A stretch of DNA of 64,000 nucleotides from the NCBI RefSeq assembly GCF_026151395.1, contig NZ_JAMQPV010000004.1, positions 186,001 through 250,000 of the forward strand. The letters are read 5' to 3'. Positions within the stretch are counted from its first letter, which is position 1, and each line of letters starts with the position of its first letter. Shown piece after piece: positions 36,193 through 45,011 of the stretch. The notes beneath the pieces are model-generated. The model made no database searches. It was not told the origin of the DNA and was given only the letters and a program-made list of their open reading frames with translations. Origin of the DNA: Leptospira limi. Its GTDB lineage: Bacteria; Spirochaetota; Leptospiria; Leptospirales; Leptospiraceae. A program made the translations under genes and the position numbers.

Positions 36193-37095
36193 GTGAAAAC
36201 TTCTTCCCCATCTTTCATTCGTTCTGTACTCGAACTCAATTTGACGATCCTCATTATGGGGAACGTCACTTTGTTTGCCAAACTCCTCCCTTTTCCAGCA
36301 GTCACTATTATCTCTGGTCGTGCTTTGTTTTCTGTATTGATATTAGGTTTATTTTTTATCCTAAGGCGTAAGTCGATACACTACCAAAGTTTTAAACATT
36401 TTAGCTATGTATTTGGGATTGGGATATTGTTTGCCTTACATTGGGTAACATACTTCCACTCCATCCAGGTATCCACAGTGGCCGTTGGGATGTTGTCTTT
36501 ATTTACTTACCCTGTGTTTTCTGCAATCCTCGAACCAGTATTAGGTGGAAATAAACCAGAACCATTTGCTTTGTTTTTGGCTTCCTTCTCTCTTTTTGGA
36601 TTATTTCTCATCGTGCCCGATCTTTCTTGGGACAATCAAATGTTCCAGGGTGTGGTTTGGGGTGTTGTTTCTGCAGTTTTGTATGCAATCCGAAACTTGC
36701 TCACAAAAGAGATGCATGTCCATTACCCAAGTTCTCAAATTTTATTCACTCAACTTTTCGCAACTTCCTTGGTTTTGCTCCCCTTTGCCGATGGGCTTTC
36801 CCAGATGCTTGCAGAACCGAAGTATCTCCTCTTCCAAGTGATCCTAGCGGGAATTTTCACATCGCTTGCTCATACCATTTGGATTCGCAGTTTGTCAAAT
36901 TTGTCAGTGACTACGGCAGGGACATTGTCCACACTGAGCCCGATTTACGGGAGTTTGGCGGCTTGGTACTTCCTCGGAGAAGTTCCACCCGAAAGGTTAT
37001 GGCTCGGTGGAGGGGTGATTTTGTTTTGTGCTGTGATGGAAGTGTTTCGGAAACAGAATGAGGTTCGGTTGCGAGATAAAGAGAAGCTGGTGTAA
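36193..37095 (+). CDS. EamA-family (drug/metabolite) transporter
   Basis: I start at the GTG at 36193 because an AAGGA site lies just upstream; a TTG at 36175 would overlap the previous gene. About 300 residues give ten membrane helices in two EamA repeats. The first includes FPAVTIISGRALFSVLILGL and GILFALHWVTYFHSIQVSTV; the second has QGVVWGVVSAVLYAIRNLLT and a final GTLSTLSPIYGSLAAWYFLG. These proteins export or import small metabolites; the substrate cannot be told. Confidence 0.9.
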   Translation: MKTSSPSFIRSVLELNLTILIMGNVTLFAKLLPFPAVTIISGRALFSVLILGLFFILRRKSIHYQSFKHFSYVFGIGILFALHWVTYFHSIQVSTVAVGMLSLFTYPVFSAILEPVLGGNKPEPFALFLASFSLFGLFLIVPDLSWDNQMFQGVVWGVVSAVLYAIRNLLTKEMHVHYPSSQILFTQLFATSLVLLPFADGLSQMLAEPKYLLFQVILAGIFTSLAHTIWIRSLSNLSVTTAGTLSTLSPIYGSLAAWYFLGEVPPERLWLGGGVILFCAVMEVFRKQNEVRLRDKEKLV

Positions 37096-37190
37096 AACTC
37101 ATCCCAAAGGAAATCTGGTTTCTCTCTTAGATTCATTTTATTCATTTTGAGATATGACCTGATGTGCTAAGGATGGGTTTTTATAGCCAA

Positions 37191-37302
37191 GCGCCACCGA
37201 TGGTAGCGAAAATCCTTTCGCAAGGCGAAAGATTGTAGCGGACAGCGGGATCGCCTAATGGAAAGAATGCGAAATTCGAATCCATTGGCGAGGTGCCCCC
37301 GC
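37191..37302. repeat. Structured intergenic palindromic element
   Basis: Two hairpins occupy this GC-richer stretch. The first is CTTTCGC/GCGAAAG with a three-base loop (37215-37231). The second is an extended imperfect palindrome from 37245 to 37302: GCGGG, TCGCC and AATGGA pair with TCCATT, GGCGA and CCCGC around a central GAAT/ATTC. Between them lies GATTGTAGCGGACAGC. The pattern resembles short dispersed intergenic repeats of leptospires, but copy number cannot be judged from one window. The rest of the gap 37096-37330 shows nothing recognisable. Confidence 0.5.
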
Positions 37303-37330
37303 TAATTGAAAAACAATTACAGAAAGTACT

Positions 37331-37720
37331 TTATTCGTGAAGGTGGTGGATCACTCGGACAAGTTTGTCCTGCACTTCTTTGGCGATGGTTTCCAGTTCG
37401 GAGTTTTGCACAAGTTTCGTCATTGTCATAGGATCAAAAATGGATACTTTGATTTCTCCGTTTTTTTCTTCTGTCACTACCACATTACATGGTAACAACA
37501 TTCCAATTTCGTCTGCGGTTTGTAGGGCTCTGTGCGCAAAACTAGGGTTACATGCGCCGAGGATGGTATAACGTTTGAAATCAACGTTAATTTTGTCTTT
37601 TAAGGTTTGTTTGACATCAATGGTAGTCAAAACTCCAAACCCTTCTTTTTTTAACGCTTCCGTTGTATCGTTTATGGTTTCTTCAAAACTTTTTTTTCTG
37701 TGAACAGTTAACCCTAACAT
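37331..37720 (-). CDS. DUF302-family protein
   Basis: The 129 residues match DUF302: an N-terminal FEETINDTTEALKKEGFGVL, then KRYTILGACNPSFAHRALQT and LLPCNVVVTEE, with a final helix. DUF302 proteins are small alpha/beta proteins often encoded near sulfur-handling or metal genes; their biochemical role is unsettled. The conserved GACNP and LPC cysteines are both present. An excellent GGAGG site precedes the ATG. A palindrome typical of CsoR/CstR operators lies 15 bases before the start codon, so regulation by a metal- or persulfide-sensing repressor is likely. Confidence 0.9.
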   Translation of the reverse strand: MLGLTVHRKKSFEETINDTTEALKKEGFGVLTTIDVKQTLKDKINVDFKRYTILGACNPSFAHRALQTADEIGMLLPCNVVVTEEKNGEIKVSIFDPMTMTKLVQNSELETIAKEVQDKLVRVIHHLHE

Positions 37721-37734
37721 AAATCCTCCGAAAT

Positions 37735-37756
37735 CCTATACCCCATAGGGTATAGG
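37735..37756 (-). promoter_or_regulatory. CsoR/CstR-like operator upstream of the DUF302 gene
   Basis: The sequence is CCTATACCC, four central bases, then GGGTATAGG: a perfect nine-base inverted repeat. The ATACCC/GGGTAT core is the form recognised by CsoR-family repressors that sense Cu(I) or persulfide. On the minus strand a TTGCAA lies about 16 bases upstream, so the palindrome would cover the -10 region and block transcription. The regulator gene is not in this window. Confidence 0.6.
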
Positions 37757-37791
37757 AGAGGTTGGAAGTTGCAAGAGCTTTTTTTAAATTT

Positions 37792-38241
37792 TTAAGGAGA
37801 AGTTTCTTTTTTCGGGAGTTTTTGCATTTCTTCGACACTGGGAAGTTGGTTCGAAGTATGCCTAATTTCGCCCGAAGCATTCAATAGAAAGTATTGAGGC
37901 AGTGGGTCAGTTTTGAGTGAGGCAAATCGATCATCCAATACAAGGGTTTGGAATTCGTTATCGCGCGGAGTGAAGTTGAGGAGGACATAAGTGCCAATGT
38001 CTGGTTTTCCTTCCCCACATTCCAACCCTTGTAACATTTCACAACGTGATTTTGTTACGGATAATAAAATGAGTTTCCCTTCTCTTGAAGCTTGTCCAAA
38101 CGCAAACGATTTATTATGGCCCCAATGGATTTCTTCACTTGCCATTTGGTTGATTTTAATATAGCCAAAAACCAGAAGCAAAATAAAGAGAGGCATAGCT
38201 AAAAAACCAACGAGGTAAAAAACGCGAGAATATTTCTGCAT
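37792..38241 (-). CDS. Membrane-anchored protein, possibly thioredoxin-like
   Basis: The 149 residues have one N-terminal membrane helix at about 8-30 (VFYLVGFLAMPLFILLLVFG) and a soluble part of about 115 residues presumably in the periplasm. The latter begins with strands GKLILLSVTKSRCEMLQGLE and later TLVLDDRFASL and QYFLLNASGEIRHTS, an order suggestive of a thioredoxin or SCO fold. The two cysteines (in SRCEML and LECGEG) are eight apart, not CxxC. The function is unknown. It lies 71 bases upstream of the DUF302 gene on the same strand. Confidence 0.65.
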   Translation of the reverse strand: MQKYSRVFYLVGFLAMPLFILLLVFGYIKINQMASEEIHWGHNKSFAFGQASREGKLILLSVTKSRCEMLQGLECGEGKPDIGTYVLLNFTPRDNEFQTLVLDDRFASLKTDPLPQYFLLNASGEIRHTSNQLPSVEEMQKLPKKETSP

Positions 38242-38381
38242 ACAAATCTATGGAATGGAACTTACCAATTCCCGCCAAGTTCAATTTTTAAGCTTTCCCA
38301 TTCCTAAATCTTCAAAAAAAACTACACCTTCTTCTTCCCATTCCTATTCTGGTTCAAAGAGAGAATCCTTAGGAGCATTTA

Positions 38382-39227
38382 ATGGAGATTTGGTACACAG
38401 AAAAATTGGAATTAGAAAAAGGGCGAGCCGTCAGTTACCGAGTAACAAAGACAATCGAAAGCCTACAATCTCCATTCCAAAAAATTGATATATTTGAAAC
38501 ACAATCATTCGGTCGTATGTTCACTTTAGATGGTGTAACAATGGTTACAAACAAAGACGAACATTCTTATCATGAGATGATTGCACATATCCCGATGATG
38601 AGCCATCCCAATCCAGAATCTGTGCTTGTAATTGGAGGAGGAGATGGGGGAACAGTTCGTGAAGTATTAAAACACCCATCTGTCAAAGAAGTTGTTTTGT
38701 GTGAGATTGACAAAGCAGTTGTCGACATCAGTTACAAATACTTTCCAGAATGTGCAGATGCCATGAAAGACCCAAAAGTCATCCATCACTATGATGACGG
38801 AGCCAAATTTGCAAGAGACAACAAAGGTCGTTTTGATGTAATCCTTGTGGATTCTAGTGACCCAGTGGGCCCTGCAGAAGTTTTGTTTAAGGAACCATTT
38901 TTTCGTGATATGGCAAGTGCCTTAAAACCTACTGGGATCATTGCGACTCAAGCAGAATCGTTTTGGTACCATGGAGATGTGATCACTTCACTCTTTGAAT
39001 TCATTCCGAAAATTTTCCCTGAGTATGGATATTATTACACAACCATTCCCACTTATCCTTCTGGAATCATTGGGTTTACTTTTTTATCCAATGCAATTGA
39101 TCCGTATTCGGTCACACCAGATCCAAAACGAGTTCCAAAAGGTCTTAAGTACTATAGCCCTGAAATCCATAAAGCAGCGTTTGTGTTACCTGAGTTTGCA
39201 AAAGCTTATATCAAACGTAAAGGTTAA
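38382..39227 (+). CDS. speE: Spermidine synthase
   Basis: The enzyme transfers the aminopropyl group from decarboxylated S-adenosylmethionine to putrescine. The 281 residues are typical. The nucleotide motif VLVIGGGDGGTVREVLKH is at about 81-98, the catalytic region VILVDSSDPVGPAEVLF at about 152-168, and GRMFTLDGVTMVTNKDEHSY at about 44-63. The start follows AGGAG six bases upstream. No speD or speA is seen nearby. The downstream outer-membrane protein gene follows after six bases, suggesting cotranscription. Confidence 0.96.
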   Translation: MEIWYTEKLELEKGRAVSYRVTKTIESLQSPFQKIDIFETQSFGRMFTLDGVTMVTNKDEHSYHEMIAHIPMMSHPNPESVLVIGGGDGGTVREVLKHPSVKEVVLCEIDKAVVDISYKYFPECADAMKDPKVIHHYDDGAKFARDNKGRFDVILVDSSDPVGPAEVLFKEPFFRDMASALKPTGIIATQAESFWYHGDVITSLFEFIPKIFPEYGYYYTTIPTYPSGIIGFTFLSNAIDPYSVTPDPKRVPKGLKYYSPEIHKAAFVLPEFAKAYIKRKG

Positions 39228-39233
39228 AACATT

Positions 39234-40496
39234 GTGAAACTACGATTCGTTTCCAATTTCATTTTCTGCCTTTGGCTTTTAGGAAGTACAAATCTATTGT
39301 TTGCACAAGAAACAAAAGCAACAGAGATGGAGTTGGAGGCTGAATCTTTTGAAGAAAGAGGATACCCAAAAAAAGCAAACCTCATACGAGAAAAAATCAA
39401 ACGAATACGAAAGGAAAATTTCCAATCAAATAAGTATAACGATCCAGTTTATATCCCGCCTAACCAAAATCTCCCAACCACGAAGAACGGATCACTTGAA
39501 TTTATGAATGGGACATGGGAGTTTGGGTTTCGTTTTTTAAGCCAAAATGCAGAATTTCGTTCTGGTAAGGAATGGGCGTTAGATGATGGCAGAGTTGCTT
39601 TCCAGTCCGGTTCTCCCTATTTCCCAAGATCCCCCATGGGATACCAAAATATCCGCACCCTTCCTTTCCAATCGGAATGGGAAGATACAAGAAAAAATTC
39701 TAGTACATTCTCCCCAAGGATTTCTTACCAACATAGTTCCAAAAAATGGGGAATTGAATATGTTTATATGCAGTATTCTACCTCTAGGAATTTTTTCTCG
39801 ATTGGAGACATTGCAGGTTTCCAATTAGGATTCCAAACAGATCGATTTTATAGCGCTGATCATAAAGTATCTGTATTAGTTCATGATGAATATTCGCATA
39901 ACAAGAGATTTGTGTGGGAATTTGGATTACGGATGGGATCCTTAAATACAAATTCTTCACAAAATTCACAAACATTAGGGCAAACAGGACTATTCCGAGA
40001 CACAATCCAATATGTGGCTCCCAGTACTGGTTTTAAATTTGTGCATCAGTTTTTTGAAAATTATTCCTATGAATTGGGTGGAGATATGTTTTTTACACCC
40101 GCTGGGAATTTAAAGTATAGAAGGGATAGTTTTACAAGTAGTGGAGGTGTGAGCCGATTTGGAGGTGAACGAACCACAACTGATGAAGTGTATTCTTTAT
40201 TTTCAGAAAAACGAATTCTAACGACGATTGTTGGATTGAATCTGAATGCCCAATTGAATTGGGTTCCTTCCCCAAATCATAAATTCCATTTGGGTTTACA
40301 AGCCATCCAATACAATTGGCGGGCCAATGAATCCCAAGCACCAGGACTTCGTGCTTTAAACCAAGAGTCTTATCTAGCGGGTGTTAGGGATTATTATGTG
40401 AGTTCTGCGTATTATGAAGCAGATGGAGGGAAGGATCGTCCAATGAGGTCCTATGGTATTTCTAATTTGTACTTTGGGTATACTTATGTTTATTAA
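39234..40496 (+). CDS. Putative outer-membrane beta-barrel protein, unrecognised family
   Basis: The GTG start gives 420 residues with a signal peptide (KLRFVSNFIFCLWLLGSTNL, cleavage near FA before QE). A short coiled helix of about 40 residues follows, then alternating aromatic strands (TWEFGFRFLSQNAEF, WGIEYVYMQYSTSRNFF, YSYELGGDMFF, NLYFGYTYVY). The final residue is Tyr, close to the usual C-terminal aromatic of porin-like barrels. It probably sits in the outer membrane. The next gene, a lipoprotein, overlaps its end by 11 bases and a zinc-motif lipoprotein follows, so the three may form one envelope unit. Confidence 0.72.
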   Translation: MKLRFVSNFIFCLWLLGSTNLLFAQETKATEMELEAESFEERGYPKKANLIREKIKRIRKENFQSNKYNDPVYIPPNQNLPTTKNGSLEFMNGTWEFGFRFLSQNAEFRSGKEWALDDGRVAFQSGSPYFPRSPMGYQNIRTLPFQSEWEDTRKNSSTFSPRISYQHSSKKWGIEYVYMQYSTSRNFFSIGDIAGFQLGFQTDRFYSADHKVSVLVHDEYSHNKRFVWEFGLRMGSLNTNSSQNSQTLGQTGLFRDTIQYVAPSTGFKFVHQFFENYSYELGGDMFFTPAGNLKYRRDSFTSSGGVSRFGGERTTTDEVYSLFSEKRILTTIVGLNLNAQLNWVPSPNHKFHLGLQAIQYNWRANESQAPGLRALNQESYLAGVRDYYVSSAYYEADGGKDRPMRSYGISNLYFGYTYVY

Positions 40497-41211
40497 TCGA
40501 TTCCTTTTTATTATAAGTTTGTTATCGTTTCTCTTTGGGTTTTTGCATTGTGGAATTTCTTTGCGAGTGTACCGAGTTTTCCCAAATGAAAGGGAATATG
40601 ATTTTGTAAAAAAAATGGATCATATTTTCATCCAGGTCAAACATGAAAATCGAAGGCAAATGGCAGTGTATGATCCATATTTTTTTGATTCCGAAGCCTT
40701 ACAAAATGAATATGGTCCATTATCCTATCTCATTCGAAAAGAACTTTCCATCCGAGAGTCTAGGTACCCATTACTTGTGGAAAGAGGAGGGTCAATCATT
40801 GTAGAGGAATTCCAATTAGTTTCATTGGATCGTTGTTATAAAAATTTAACTTATGTTCGGTTAAAAGCAAAAATCCAAATCCGAGGTTATGCTGAAGAAG
40901 AAATTAATTATTATGACGAAATTGATTCAAAAGTAACCAATTGTTATTTAACGGGCAGTATCATCACTCTTGTGCCTCTTTTGTGGTATGTACCTTATAA
41001 TGGATTTCGTGGAAACCGCGATGACCAAATCAACCAGTTGGGCCGAAATGCATTGACAGAACTATTCACCCAATTAGAAATACGTTCTGGTTACATTGAA
41101 AAACCTACCGAATCACAAAAGTTAGAGGATCAAAAAATCATTCCGAAACAATCACCCACCAAACAAGAGACAGTGGATCCGAAATTAAAGGAAATTTTAG
41201 AAAGTTTATGA
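40486..41211 (+). CDS. Putative lipoprotein of unknown function
   Basis: I start at the ATG at 40486, which gives a signal MFINRFLFIISLLSFLFGFL ending in HC (Cys22); an upstream ATG at 40453 adds residues inside the previous gene. The His before the Cys is unusual for a lipobox, so lipidation is uncertain. The mature protein of about 220 residues has a hydrophobic patch (TGSIITLVPLLWYVPYNGF) near its C-terminal third and ends in a polar Lys/Gln-rich tail. It overlaps the outer-membrane protein gene by 11 bases and the next gene by four. No family is recognised. Confidence 0.68.
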   Translation: MFINRFLFIISLLSFLFGFLHCGISLRVYRVFPNEREYDFVKKMDHIFIQVKHENRRQMAVYDPYFFDSEALQNEYGPLSYLIRKELSIRESRYPLLVERGGSIIVEEFQLVSLDRCYKNLTYVRLKAKIQIRGYAEEEINYYDEIDSKVTNCYLTGSIITLVPLLWYVPYNGFRGNRDDQINQLGRNALTELFTQLEIRSGYIEKPTESQKLEDQKIIPKQSPTKQETVDPKLKEILESL

Positions 41212-42086
41212 AACAATTTGGATTCATCTTGTCCATTGGAGTTATGGTATTTATTACCAATTGTTATTCATTGGAAAAACCGTATAATTATGGGAATCCT
41301 TTCCTCCCAAGCCCTGAGTTTTCAGAAGATGATCCACAATTTGAAGAAGGTGAACCGATTTGGATTTTGGACCAAACGGGGAATTGGATTTTTTCGCTTC
41401 CTTCCAAACTGGTATTGTGGAATCGAAAAGCAGACAATCATTATATTTCAAAAGAAACGAAGGAATATTTAATTCGTTATATCAAAGAAAACAATTTAAG
41501 AGATGTAAAAGTTCGTTTTAACCAGTATGCTCCTCTTTCTGAATGGCGTAGACTTTCCAAAAACAAAAACATTAACCCTGTAATCCGATACTTTTTTGGA
41601 TCCATCTCTCTTCTTGCATACACGTTTTTGCCAGGTAGATTGTTTGCAGGTACCATTGGTGGTGATCATTATAATTCCTTTACCAATACGATCAATGTAT
41701 ACTCTGACCTACCTCCCGTTGTGATCCATGAAGGTGGGCATGCAAAGGATTTTTCGCAAAGAGAAAAAAGGACTTTGTATGCGATTGTTTATGCCATTCC
41801 AGTTGTGGGATCTCTCTACCATGAGGCAAAAGCATCTGACGATGCCTTAAATTATTTTGCAGAAAAAGAAGATCTTGCTCAATTAGACTCTTCTTATGAG
41901 TTGTTAACACCTGCTTACTCTACTTATGTGGGTGGAGCCATCGGAGATGTGGTAGTAAACCCATTAACGGCTGTCGCTGTCATACCTGGCCATATTTATG
42001 GTCGGTATAAAAAAAGAGATATCCCGATTGAATTAGAAAAACGAAAACAAAAGAAAAAACTAAAGGAATCAAAATCCATTCCATGA
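41208..42086 (+). CDS. Putative lipoprotein with HEGGH zinc-metallopeptidase-like motif
   Basis: The 292 residues begin with MKQFGFILSIGVMVFITNC, a lipoprotein signal with Cys19. At residues 174-178 the sequence PPVVIHEGGHAKDF gives HExxH, the zinc-binding and catalytic motif of many metallopeptidases. About 28 residues later comes SLYHEAKASDDALNYF, which could supply the third ligand (Glu), as in gluzincins. Hydrophobic segments surround it at about 130-150 and 215-245. The tail is Lys-rich. The start overlaps the previous lipoprotein by four bases and its end overlaps pyrF by four. Peptidase activity is inferred from the motif alone. Confidence 0.7.
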   Translation: MKQFGFILSIGVMVFITNCYSLEKPYNYGNPFLPSPEFSEDDPQFEEGEPIWILDQTGNWIFSLPSKLVLWNRKADNHYISKETKEYLIRYIKENNLRDVKVRFNQYAPLSEWRRLSKNKNINPVIRYFFGSISLLAYTFLPGRLFAGTIGGDHYNSFTNTINVYSDLPPVVIHEGGHAKDFSQREKRTLYAIVYAIPVVGSLYHEAKASDDALNYFAEKEDLAQLDSSYELLTPAYSTYVGGAIGDVVVNPLTAVAVIPGHIYGRYKKRDIPIELEKRKQKKKLKESKSIP

Positions 42087-42901
42087 CTTCATTTTTAACA
42101 AAATTCCATTCCCGAAGAGACAAATTACGATCCCTTTTATGCATTGGAATGGATCCTGAATTGGAAAAATTACCGAAGTCTTGTTTGGATTCAAAATCAC
42201 CTCTTGTGTTTTTTGCAGAAACCATCGTTCGTTACACCCATCTTTATGCAGTCTCTTGGAAACCCAACATTGCCTTTTTTGAACGCCACGGTGCCGAAGG
42301 TTATTTTGCGTTAGAACATACAGTCCACTTAATGAAAGAAATTTCTCCAGAAGTTCCCATTGTGATGGATGCCAAACGCGGAGACCTTGCGAACACGGCA
42401 AAAGAGTATGCAAAGTATTTTTTCCAAACCTTAAAGGTCGATGCCCTCACAGTGAATCCATACATGGGTCGAGATAGCCTTGTTCCCTATTTGGATTTGG
42501 GTGGGTATCTATTTGTTTTAGGGTTAACCTCAAATCCAAGTTCATCTGATTTCCAAAAACTTAGGATTGGGTCCAGTGGTTTGTACGTATACGAAGAGGT
42601 AAGTGACCAAATGGCGCGCCTGGCTGAATCCTATCCTGGCCAATTGGGTTTAGTCGTGGGTGGAACCCATCCCTCTGAAATTGAATCTTTACGTGACCGC
42701 CACCCTGATTTATGTTTTCTCATCCCTGGTTTTGGAGCACAAGGTGGAGATTTAGAATCCATTATCAAAGCAAGTGGCAAGGAAGCACTTATCAATTCAT
42801 CGCGTGGGATCACAATGAGTACGGTTGCTGAAAATTTTGGAGAAGTTTCTAAAAAGAAATCAGAAGAAGTACATTTGCAGATGAACCAACTCTTTCCTTA
42901 A
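42083..42901 (+). CDS. pyrF: Orotidine 5'-phosphate decarboxylase
   Basis: The enzyme performs the last step of UMP synthesis. The 272 residues are of the longer type-2 form. The substrate-binding aspartate is in LCIGMDPELEKLP, a lysine is in SWKPNIAFFE, and the catalytic DxKxxD motif is in VMDAKRGDLANTA at about residues 90-102. The closing motifs VNPYMGRDSLVPY and LIPGFGAQGGD are also present. Its ATG overlaps the end of the zinc-motif lipoprotein by four bases. Confidence 0.96.
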   Translation: MTSFLTKFHSRRDKLRSLLCIGMDPELEKLPKSCLDSKSPLVFFAETIVRYTHLYAVSWKPNIAFFERHGAEGYFALEHTVHLMKEISPEVPIVMDAKRGDLANTAKEYAKYFFQTLKVDALTVNPYMGRDSLVPYLDLGGYLFVLGLTSNPSSSDFQKLRIGSSGLYVYEEVSDQMARLAESYPGQLGLVVGGTHPSEIESLRDRHPDLCFLIPGFGAQGGDLESIIKASGKEALINSSRGITMSTVAENFGEVSKKKSEEVHLQMNQLFP

Positions 42902-42927
42902 CGGTCTAATCACCATTAGGGAATCAA

Positions 42928-44199
42928 GTGAAAGAAACTTTAGCAATTGTCGGAACTGGAATCGCAGGTTTAGGTTCTGCATACTTTTTAAAAAACGATT
43001 TTGAATTAACCATTTTTGATCATGCCGATTATATCGGTGGTCATACCAATACAGTCATGGTAGAAGAAGATGGAATCCAAATTCCTATTGATACTGGGTT
43101 TATTGTATTCAACCATGTTACGTATCCAAATTTATTACGTTTATTCCAAACCTTAAATGTTCCGACCAAAAAATCGGATATGTCATTCAGTGTACAATTT
43201 GATCCCACCAAACTAGAGTTTTGTGGATCTGGACTTTCTGGTTTATTTGCTCAGAAAAGAAATCTCTTCCGTCCTCGGTACTTAAAAATGTTACTTGAGA
43301 TCAATCGGTTTAATACGGAAGCACCGAAAATATTGGATAACCCAACTTACGATGATTGGAATTTGGGTCGTTATATGGAAACCTTTGGGTATGGAAAAGA
43401 CATTCTCAATTATTATTTGGTTCCTATGAGTTCGGCTGTTTGGTCCACTCCACCAGATTTGATGTTGGAATTCCCTGCCAAATCACTCATCCGATTTTTT
43501 TACAACCATGGATTTTTGGGACTCAATACACAACACCAGTGGTATACAGTTGATGGTGGATCCAAAGAATATGTAAAACGAATCATTCCGCCCATCCAAA
43601 ACCGATTCCGATTGAATACACCTGTGCTTGCCGTAAACCGTTTGCCGAATGGAAAAGTGGAACTTGTGTTACCGGAAGGGAAAAAGGAAGTATTTGACAA
43701 AGTCCTTCTTGCAACACATGGGCATATTTCCGCTAAATTACTAGGGAACCCAACAAAACTCGAAAAAGAATTACTCCCTCTCTATAAATACCAACACAAT
43801 ACAGCGACCTTACATACTGATGATTCCGATATGCCATCTATCAAATCCTGTTGGTCGAGTTGGAATTATAAAATCACTGAATCAAACAGTGGAAAATTGG
43901 AACCGTACACCATCTATTGGATGAATCGTTTACAAAATGTATCCAAAAAGAAGAATTATTTTGTAACAATCAATGATCCAGGTCGTGTGAAACAAAGCCA
44001 TACAATCAAAAAAATTGATTACGAACATCCATTGTTTTCGGTCGAAGCGTCTCTTGGTCAAAATCGTTTGCCCATGTTAAATGAAGATGGGCCAATTTAT
44101 TATGCAGGTGCTTATTTTAGATATGGATTCCATGAAGATGGATTTTTGTCTGCAGTGAATGTATCAAAAAGTATTTTAAAAAGAGACCCATGGACTTAA
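42928..44199 (+). CDS. FAD-dependent amine-oxidase-like oxidoreductase of a fatty-acid modification operon
   Basis: The GTG start gives 423 residues. The FAD-binding dinucleotide fold is at the N-terminus (LAIVGTGIAGLGSAYFL, then FDHADYIGGHTNTV), with a C-terminal flavin contact YYAGAYFRYGFHEDGFLSA. Proteins of this kind regularly precede DUF1365 and cyclopropane-fatty-acid synthase genes, and some such clusters modify membrane acyl chains (cyclopropane, furan or related products). It overlaps the DUF1365 gene by ten bases. A desaturation or oxidation of phospholipid-bound acyl chains is inferred. Confidence 0.88.
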   Translation: MKETLAIVGTGIAGLGSAYFLKNDFELTIFDHADYIGGHTNTVMVEEDGIQIPIDTGFIVFNHVTYPNLLRLFQTLNVPTKKSDMSFSVQFDPTKLEFCGSGLSGLFAQKRNLFRPRYLKMLLEINRFNTEAPKILDNPTYDDWNLGRYMETFGYGKDILNYYLVPMSSAVWSTPPDLMLEFPAKSLIRFFYNHGFLGLNTQHQWYTVDGGSKEYVKRIIPPIQNRFRLNTPVLAVNRLPNGKVELVLPEGKKEVFDKVLLATHGHISAKLLGNPTKLEKELLPLYKYQHNTATLHTDDSDMPSIKSCWSSWNYKITESNSGKLEPYTIYWMNRLQNVSKKKNYFVTINDPGRVKQSHTIKKIDYEHPLFSVEASLGQNRLPMLNEDGPIYYAGAYFRYGFHEDGFLSAVNVSKSILKRDPWT

Positions 44200-45011
44200 A
44201 TTCCTGTATGTATGAAGCGGACGTATTTCATATGCGTACCGCTCCCACACAAAACAAATTCCAGTATAAAATATTTAATTTTTATTTGGACTTGGAAGAA
44301 ATTGATAACTTGGCGAAGTCTAGTTTGTTGTTTTCCAGGAATCGGTGGAATCTGTTTTCTTTTTATGACAAAGACCACTTACAATTCGGAAAAGAATCCA
44401 TTTATGAAAATGTTAAAACGTTTTTGGAAGCTTCGGGTGTCAAAGGACCAATTGGCAAAATTTTTCTCTTAACAAATCTAAGAGTTTTGGGTTATGTGTT
44501 CAATCCTGTTAGTTTTTACTTTTGTTTTGATACATTGGGGAAACCACTTGTTGCCATAGCAGAAGTAGGGAATACCTTTGGGGAAATCAAACCATACATT
44601 GGTACATTCCAAACAGGGAAGGGAACCATTGCAGATCCCGAGGTTTTCATACGAGAACCAAAGAACTTTTATGTCTCCCCATTTATCCCATTAGATTCCG
44701 AATTTGAATTTCGATTGAATGTACCCAATGAAAAATTACAGATTGGAGTCGACTCTTATGAGGATGGGAAACGAATTTTGATTACGTCCTTTATAGGAAA
44801 AAAAATTCGCTTTCGATCGAAATACTTATTAAAACTTTTCATCCAATTTCCAATTATTACCGTCAAAATAATAACATTGATTCATTGGCAAGCATTCAAG
44901 TTGTGGATCAAAAAAATCCCTTACATAAAGAAACACCAAAACTTAGAGAAACAAACAGGAGTTCCCCTTGGAAAAATCAGCGAACCAGTCCCTTTTACAA
45001 GAAACGATTGA
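44190..45011 (+). CDS. DUF1365-family protein
   Basis: The 273 residues match DUF1365: an N-terminal MYEADVFHMRTAP (usually MRxRPxxxxFxY), then YKIFNFYLDLEEID, LTNLRVLGYVFNPVSFYFCF and AIAEVGNTFGE. The C-terminal FIPLDSEFEFR and a membrane-active end (QFPIITVKIITLIHWQAFKL) also fit. It is always found with acyl-chain modifying genes; its reaction is unknown. It overlaps the oxidoreductase gene by ten bases and the synthase gene by 44 bases, an unusually long overlap. Confidence 0.88.
   Translation: MDLNSCMYEADVFHMRTAPTQNKFQYKIFNFYLDLEEIDNLAKSSLLFSRNRWNLFSFYDKDHLQFGKESIYENVKTFLEASGVKGPIGKIFLLTNLRVLGYVFNPVSFYFCFDTLGKPLVAIAEVGNTFGEIKPYIGTFQTGKGTIADPEVFIREPKNFYVSPFIPLDSEFEFRLNVPNEKLQIGVDSYEDGKRILITSFIGKKIRFRSKYLLKLFIQFPIITVKIITLIHWQAFKLWIKKIPYIKKHQNLEKQTGVPLGKISEPVPFTRND

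Noticed and set aside
37141..37330. A riboswitch (for example cobalamin) in the gap before the DUF302 gene
   Set aside because: The hairpins do not match the conserved boxes of riboswitch classes I know, and orientation relative to the genes is unsuitable.
38255..38488. A 77-codon frame overlapping the speE start
   Set aside because: No ribosome binding site, low-complexity Ser/Lys composition, and it overlaps speE out of frame.
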